DNA of 64,000 nucleotides. Origin: Clostridium pasteurianum DSM 525 = ATCC 6013. GTDB taxonomy: Bacteria; Bacillota; Clostridia; Clostridiales; Clostridiaceae. This document shows, in pieces, positions 60,497-64,000 of the stretch. Below the pieces are notes generated by a model. That model searched no databases and was not told the origin of the DNA. It saw only the letters and a program-made list of their open reading frames with translations. Each line of letters starts with the position of its first letter. Within the stretch, counting starts at the first letter, position 1. Position numbers and translations under genes: made by a program. The stretch covers positions 186,001 to 250,000 of the forward strand of contig NZ_CP009268.1 of NCBI RefSeq assembly GCF_000807255.1, written 5' to 3'.

Positions 60497-61876
60497 ATGA
60501 GTGTTATTAATTCAGTAGAGAAGGGTCTAAAAAGTACGTTAGTAAATACTATCGTTGATATTTTAGATAAAAATCCTGAGAAAAATGTTGACAGAATTTT
60601 TGCGCTAATAAAGAAAACAATTAAAGATCCAGATGAGAAAGCTCAAATAGACTTTGTATGTGATTACTATAATGAAAACCAACATATACATGATTTTGTA
60701 CAAAATATATTGAAAACTACAGATAAAAATTGTCTAAAGAAATTTTTTACTAATTTCTTTGCAAACGCTGCGTGGTTTGGAGCTCCTATAAGAGATAGTC
60801 TTAAAGAGGAGGGCGGCAGTGTGCCATTTATCATTCTTTTAAGCCCTTCCATGAGATGTAATCTAAGATGTACAGGTTGTTATGCAGGTAACTATAGTAA
60901 AGAAGATGATATACCTAGAGAAGAAGTAGAAAGAATCATAAGTGAAGCTAGAGACCTTGGAATTTATTATATGGTAATACTTGGTGGAGAACCATTTATA
61001 AATAAATATATGTTAGATGTATACGAAAAATTTAATGATGTAATGTTTACACCATTTACTAATGGTACAATGATTACTGAAGAAGTAGCAGACAGATTAC
61101 AGAAACTTGGAAATGTAATTCCTATGTTCTCTCTTGAAGGTTTTGAGAAAGAAACTGATGCAAGAAGAGGAAAAGGTGTATTTAAAGCAGTTATGAAAGC
61201 TATGGATCTTTTAAAAGAAAGAGGAGTTTTATTTGGAGTTTCCTCAGCAACTGCAGCATATAATATAGATGTTGTTACTTCAGATGAATTCATAGATATG
61301 CTAATAGAAAAAGGCTCAAAAATGAGCTGGTATTTTATGTATATGCCAATTGGTGAAAAACCAGATATTAGTGCTATGCTTACTCCAGAGCAGAGATTGA
61401 GATTAGGAGAGAGAACAAGAGCTATAAGAACTGAAAAATCATACTTTACTATAGATTTCTTTAATGATTCCCCTTATGTTGGAGGATGCATTGCTGGTAA
61501 ATATTATTGTCATATAAATTCAAATGAAGATGTGGAGCCATGTATTTTCTCACATTTTGCAGCTTATAATGTTAAAGGAAAGCCTTTAAAAGAAGCCTTT
61601 AAGACTGAATATTTTAAAGAAATAAGAAGCAGACAGCCTTATAATAAGAATTTATTATTACCTTGTATGATGATAGATAATACTAATCAAATAAGAGAAA
61701 TAGTTAAGAAGACTGGAGCTTATCCAACACATCCAAGTGCTGCAAAGATGATAGATGATCCTTTATTCATGAAACAATTAGATAATTTAGCAGCTAAATT
61801 TAAACCAGAAGCAGAAAAAGCTTGGAAAGAAGTCTTTAATGAAGAAGGAAACTATAAGATGTCTAAAGTGGATTAA
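60497..61876 (+). CDS. Radical SAM protein of unknown function
   Basis: This 459-residue enzyme has an N-terminal helical region of about 110 residues, then the radical SAM motif CNLRCTGC (Cys about 122, 126 and 129) and ILGGEPF. Later cysteines (GGCIAGKYYCHINSNEDVEPCIF, about 327-349; PCMM, about 393) suggest a second cluster. The N-terminal extension and C-terminal part are unlike standard peptide-modifying SPASM enzymes, and no peptide gene is adjacent. GAGGAGGA precedes the ATG, and a strong hairpin ends the gene. I cannot assign a substrate. Confidence 0.8.
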   Translation: MSVINSVEKGLKSTLVNTIVDILDKNPEKNVDRIFALIKKTIKDPDEKAQIDFVCDYYNENQHIHDFVQNILKTTDKNCLKKFFTNFFANAAWFGAPIRDSLKEEGGSVPFIILLSPSMRCNLRCTGCYAGNYSKEDDIPREEVERIISEARDLGIYYMVILGGEPFINKYMLDVYEKFNDVMFTPFTNGTMITEEVADRLQKLGNVIPMFSLEGFEKETDARRGKGVFKAVMKAMDLLKERGVLFGVSSATAAYNIDVVTSDEFIDMLIEKGSKMSWYFMYMPIGEKPDISAMLTPEQRLRLGERTRAIRTEKSYFTIDFFNDSPYVGGCIAGKYYCHINSNEDVEPCIFSHFAAYNVKGKPLKEAFKTEYFKEIRSRQPYNKNLLLPCMMIDNTNQIREIVKKTGAYPTHPSAAKMIDDPLFMKQLDNLAAKFKPEAEKAWKEVFNEEGNYKMSKVD

Positions 61877-61902
61877 TTAATAATTTATAATTTAAATAAC
61901 TA

Positions 61903-61955
61903 AAATATTCCCTAACAATAAATATTGTATTTATGTTAGGGAATATTTTGTTTAA
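61903..61955 (+). terminator. Rho-independent terminator after the radical SAM gene
   Basis: The perfect arms aaaatattccctaaca and tgttagggaatatttt pair around an A/T loop, with tgttta behind. The remaining ~235 bp to the next gene is A/T-rich promoter sequence without other features. Confidence 0.85.
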
Positions 61956-62191
61956 TTTTTATCAATGCTGTTAATTTAAATTTAATAAATTAAAACTTAT
62001 ATAAAAAGTTATATATCTATAGACATTTTTAACCTATAAATTTAAAATTAATATATACATATCATTTTTTATTAAATATTTGTTATTGAAATATATAACC
62101 TTATTTAATTTATATTATTTATAGAATTGATGGTATATTAATTATATTTAAAGAATAGTTTAAAATTTTCTTAAACTTAGGAGAAATCTTT

Positions 62192-63457
62192 ATGAAGAAA
62201 ATAATTTCTATATTAATTATATTTTTAGTAAATATAAGTTTAATTTCCTGTGAAACTGCATCTAATAGTAGTAATGTAGAAAAACTCAGTGGAAAAGTGA
62301 CTATATGGACTACTGACGCAAATGCAGCTTTAATAAATGATGCAGCGGCACTATTTAGGAAAAGGTATCCTGAGGTAAGTATTAATGTTTCATATTCAGA
62401 TGTGAATACAGCTTTAGATAGTATATCTAAAAGTTCAAAGGAAAATGTCCATTTGCCTGATATTATGATTGTGAGAGATAAAAATATACCTGTAGTATTA
62501 AATAAGGCTCAAAATAATATTTTGGATGCTTCAGAAATTCCACAATTTAAAAAGGATAAATTTATCAAAAATCAAATAAATAATAATACCTATAAAAATA
62601 GAATTTATGCTGTCCCTTGGTATGTAGAACCGACAATTATGCTTTATAGGGAAGATATACTTAAAAGTTTAAATATAAAATCTGATGATATTAAAACTTG
62701 GAAACAATATATAGATATAGGAAACAATATACTAAAACCCGAGGGTAAAGCTATGCTTTCTTCAATGGATATTAATGATGGAACTATTTATGACTTGCTT
62801 TTAAGTCAGCTTGGAGTTAGCTATTTTAACAATAATGAAAATATAGATTTGCTTAATGAGAAGTCCGTAAGGGCAGCTGGTATTTTAAATGAAATATATA
62901 AAAGCAAAATTTCACGGGATAGTACCGATAAAATACAATCTTTTATAAATGGGGATGCCATATCATTAATATGTAATGTAAGCACTATGTATAACATAGA
63001 AAGTAAATATCCAGATTTAAAGGACAAAATAAGAATACAAAAAATTCCTGCCTTTGAACCAGGAGGAAATAGGGATAATATAAATTTTGGAGACAATTTA
63101 ATGCTTTTGAAATCTAGTAAGAGTAATTCTGCTGCACTGCAGTTTGTACAATTTCTGAGTTCTGATAAAGAATTCGCTGATTATGAATTTAAAAGGTATG
63201 GATTTATATCCTCTGATACTACATCTTATGTAGAGGATAGTTTTTATAAGAAGAACGAATTTTATAACAAATATATAGGTATTATGGCTGTAGATGAAAT
63301 CTTAGGACTTAGAAATATGAAATATGAATATAATTTTAATATTATAAGAGATAAGAGTTTAAAGACTATAATTGATGCCTCTGCTAATAATAAACCATTA
63401 AATGAGAGTCTATATAATTTGCAGACGGCATTAGAACAATCAGATGAATTAAAATAA
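62192..63457 (+). CDS. Extracellular solute-binding lipoprotein (family 1 type)
   Basis: The 421-residue protein starts with a lipoprotein signal peptide (MKKIISILIIFLVNISLISC; lipid-attached Cys20). Features of family 1 solute-binding proteins follow: KVTIWTTDAN near residue 36, FRKRYPEVSINVSYSD near 54, AVPWYVEPTIMLYREDIL near 140 and a late SNSAALQFVQFLSS. Such proteins deliver sugars or glycans to ABC importers, but no permease or ATPase genes are in the window. GGAG precedes the ATG. Confidence 0.83.
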   Translation: MKKIISILIIFLVNISLISCETASNSSNVEKLSGKVTIWTTDANAALINDAAALFRKRYPEVSINVSYSDVNTALDSISKSSKENVHLPDIMIVRDKNIPVVLNKAQNNILDASEIPQFKKDKFIKNQINNNTYKNRIYAVPWYVEPTIMLYREDILKSLNIKSDDIKTWKQYIDIGNNILKPEGKAMLSSMDINDGTIYDLLLSQLGVSYFNNNENIDLLNEKSVRAAGILNEIYKSKISRDSTDKIQSFINGDAISLICNVSTMYNIESKYPDLKDKIRIQKIPAFEPGGNRDNINFGDNLMLLKSSKSNSAALQFVQFLSSDKEFADYEFKRYGFISSDTTSYVEDSFYKKNEFYNKYIGIMAVDEILGLRNMKYEYNFNIIRDKSLKTIIDASANNKPLNESLYNLQTALEQSDELK

Positions 63458-63489
63458 TTTTATATATTAATATTTTTAAAATAAGCATT

Positions 63490-63503
63490 TAAAAACGTTT
63501 ACA
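63490..63503 (+). promoter_or_regulatory. cre-like sequence after the solute-binding protein gene
   Basis: TAAAAACGTTTACA matches the cre consensus TGWAANCGNTNWCA at 13 of 14 positions. It lies 33 bp after the stop codon and upstream of no obvious gene, so it may be fortuitous or belong to a lost gene. Confidence 0.3.
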
Positions 63504-63590
63504 AAGTTGGAGGATTAGTATATAATCTACGTATAGCATAAATATATAGATTAGCTATGATTATTTGGGTTTGATCAAGGGATATTTTTG

Positions 63591-63688
63591 TTAGGCATCT
63601 TAAAGAAAGACAGTCAAATAAGCTTGTTTTGAAGCAAGTTCTTAATTCAGGTTAAAGCTTTGACTTGTCATTTATTTAAAATGCCTAA
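63591..63688 (+). repeat. Dispersed palindromic repeat, copy D (98 bp)
   Basis: The left end ttaggcatcttaaagaaaga and right end tcatttatttaaaatgcctaa are inverted repeats, with the inner agtca/tgact step seen in copy B. It lies between the solute-binding protein gene and the convergent glycosyltransferase gene. Confidence 0.7.
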
Positions 63689-63711
63689 AATGTTTTTTTG
63701 AACTAATTTAT

Positions 63712-64000
63712 TCAAATTATACTTGAGGATATTTTTGATTCCCTATATATCTTTTCGTATACTTCTAAGGTGTCCTGGGCTGTTTTTATCCAAGAGAATT
63801 CCAAGGAACGTTTTAAACCCTTATTAGACAAATCCTTTTTTATCAAATCACTAGTAAGTACCTTGTAAAGTTTTTCTGAAAGCATATCTATATTTTGTGG
63901 ATCTATTAATAGAGCAGAATTTCCAGTAACTTCTGGTATAGAAGTAGTATTGGAAGTTATAACAGGGGTTCCGCAGCTCATTGCTTCCAACGGAGGAAGT
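63712..64000 (-). CDS. Family 4 glycosyltransferase, C-terminal part only
   Basis: The minus-strand frame is open to the right edge of the window and reads LPPLEAMSCGTPVITSNTT, the donor-nucleotide-binding motif of GT4 (group 1) glycosyltransferases. A normal C-terminal end follows (EFSWIKTAQDTLEVYEKIY). About 95 residues are visible; the N-terminal half lies outside. It would act on cell-surface polysaccharide, but the sugar is unknown. Confidence 0.88.
   Translation of the reverse strand, partial: LPPLEAMSCGTPVITSNTTSIPEVTGNSALLIDPQNIDMLSEKLYKVLTSDLIKKDLSNKGLKRSLEFSWIKTAQDTLEVYEKIYRESKISSSII

Overview
The window is low-GC, carries Gram-positive style ribosome binding sites, and has T-box riboswitches, an oxygen-independent ribonucleotide reductase (nrdDG), an archaeal-type AspRS with GatCAB, and ileS followed by a ccpA-like regulator. 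This points to an anaerobic Clostridium (sensu stricto). The species cannot be fixed from the sequence alone. No rRNA, tRNA, CRISPR array or intact insertion sequence was found.

Layout. 1-7.3 kb: the 3' part of a sugar nucleotidyltransferase/phosphomutase, then a T-box-controlled aspS2-gatC-gatA-gatB operon that makes Asn-tRNA(Asn) and Gln-tRNA(Gln) by transamidation. 7.3-16.5 kb: a marR-MATE efflux operon, small conserved proteins (YdbC-like, YkuK-like), an XRE regulator between two near-identical repeats, nrdD/nrdG, a metallo-beta-lactamase-fold hydrolase and a CPBP protease. 16.5-22 kb: T-box-ileS, the ccpA-like gene and a P-loop NTPase.

22-33.4 kb is the most distinctive part: a putative peptide bacteriocin/RiPP island under quorum control. 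It has a C39-peptidase ABC exporter (frameshifted as given), an HlyD-type adaptor, three small precursor genes with a shared double-glycine leader, a radical SAM/SPASM enzyme with a small TPR partner, two paralogous short helical proteins and a two-segment membrane protein (immunity candidates), a CPBP protein, and an AgrC-like kinase with a LytTR regulator. Two of the precursor genes and one short paralog are absent from a simple ORF list of 60 codons or more. A 46-bp operator-like sequence occurs twice in opposite orientation, at the two divergent promoter regions of the island. The inferred circuit is: a GG-leader pheromone is exported by the C39 transporter, sensed by the kinase, and the LytTR regulator then activates the precursor, transport and immunity genes.

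33.5-64 kb: a large SF1 helicase with a C-terminal nuclease-like domain (possible defence gene), a lipoprotein, a chemotaxis receptor with a one-base frameshift, peptidase T, a half-size TauE/SafE protein, topoisomerase III, a two-component system, a folate operon (folE-HD protein-folP-folBK), a class B sortase with a YibE/F remnant, a MacAB-like exporter, a GT2 glycosyltransferase, a secreted low-complexity protein, nadABC, an unassigned radical SAM enzyme, a solute-binding lipoprotein and the end of a glycosyltransferase.

At least four, probably five, copies of a 60-165 bp palindromic repeat family are scattered through the intergenic regions. Two genes (the C39 exporter and the chemotaxis receptor) carry single frameshifts near their 3' ends. 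These may be real mutations or sequence errors. All functional calls rest on motif and family recognition by eye; no database search was run.
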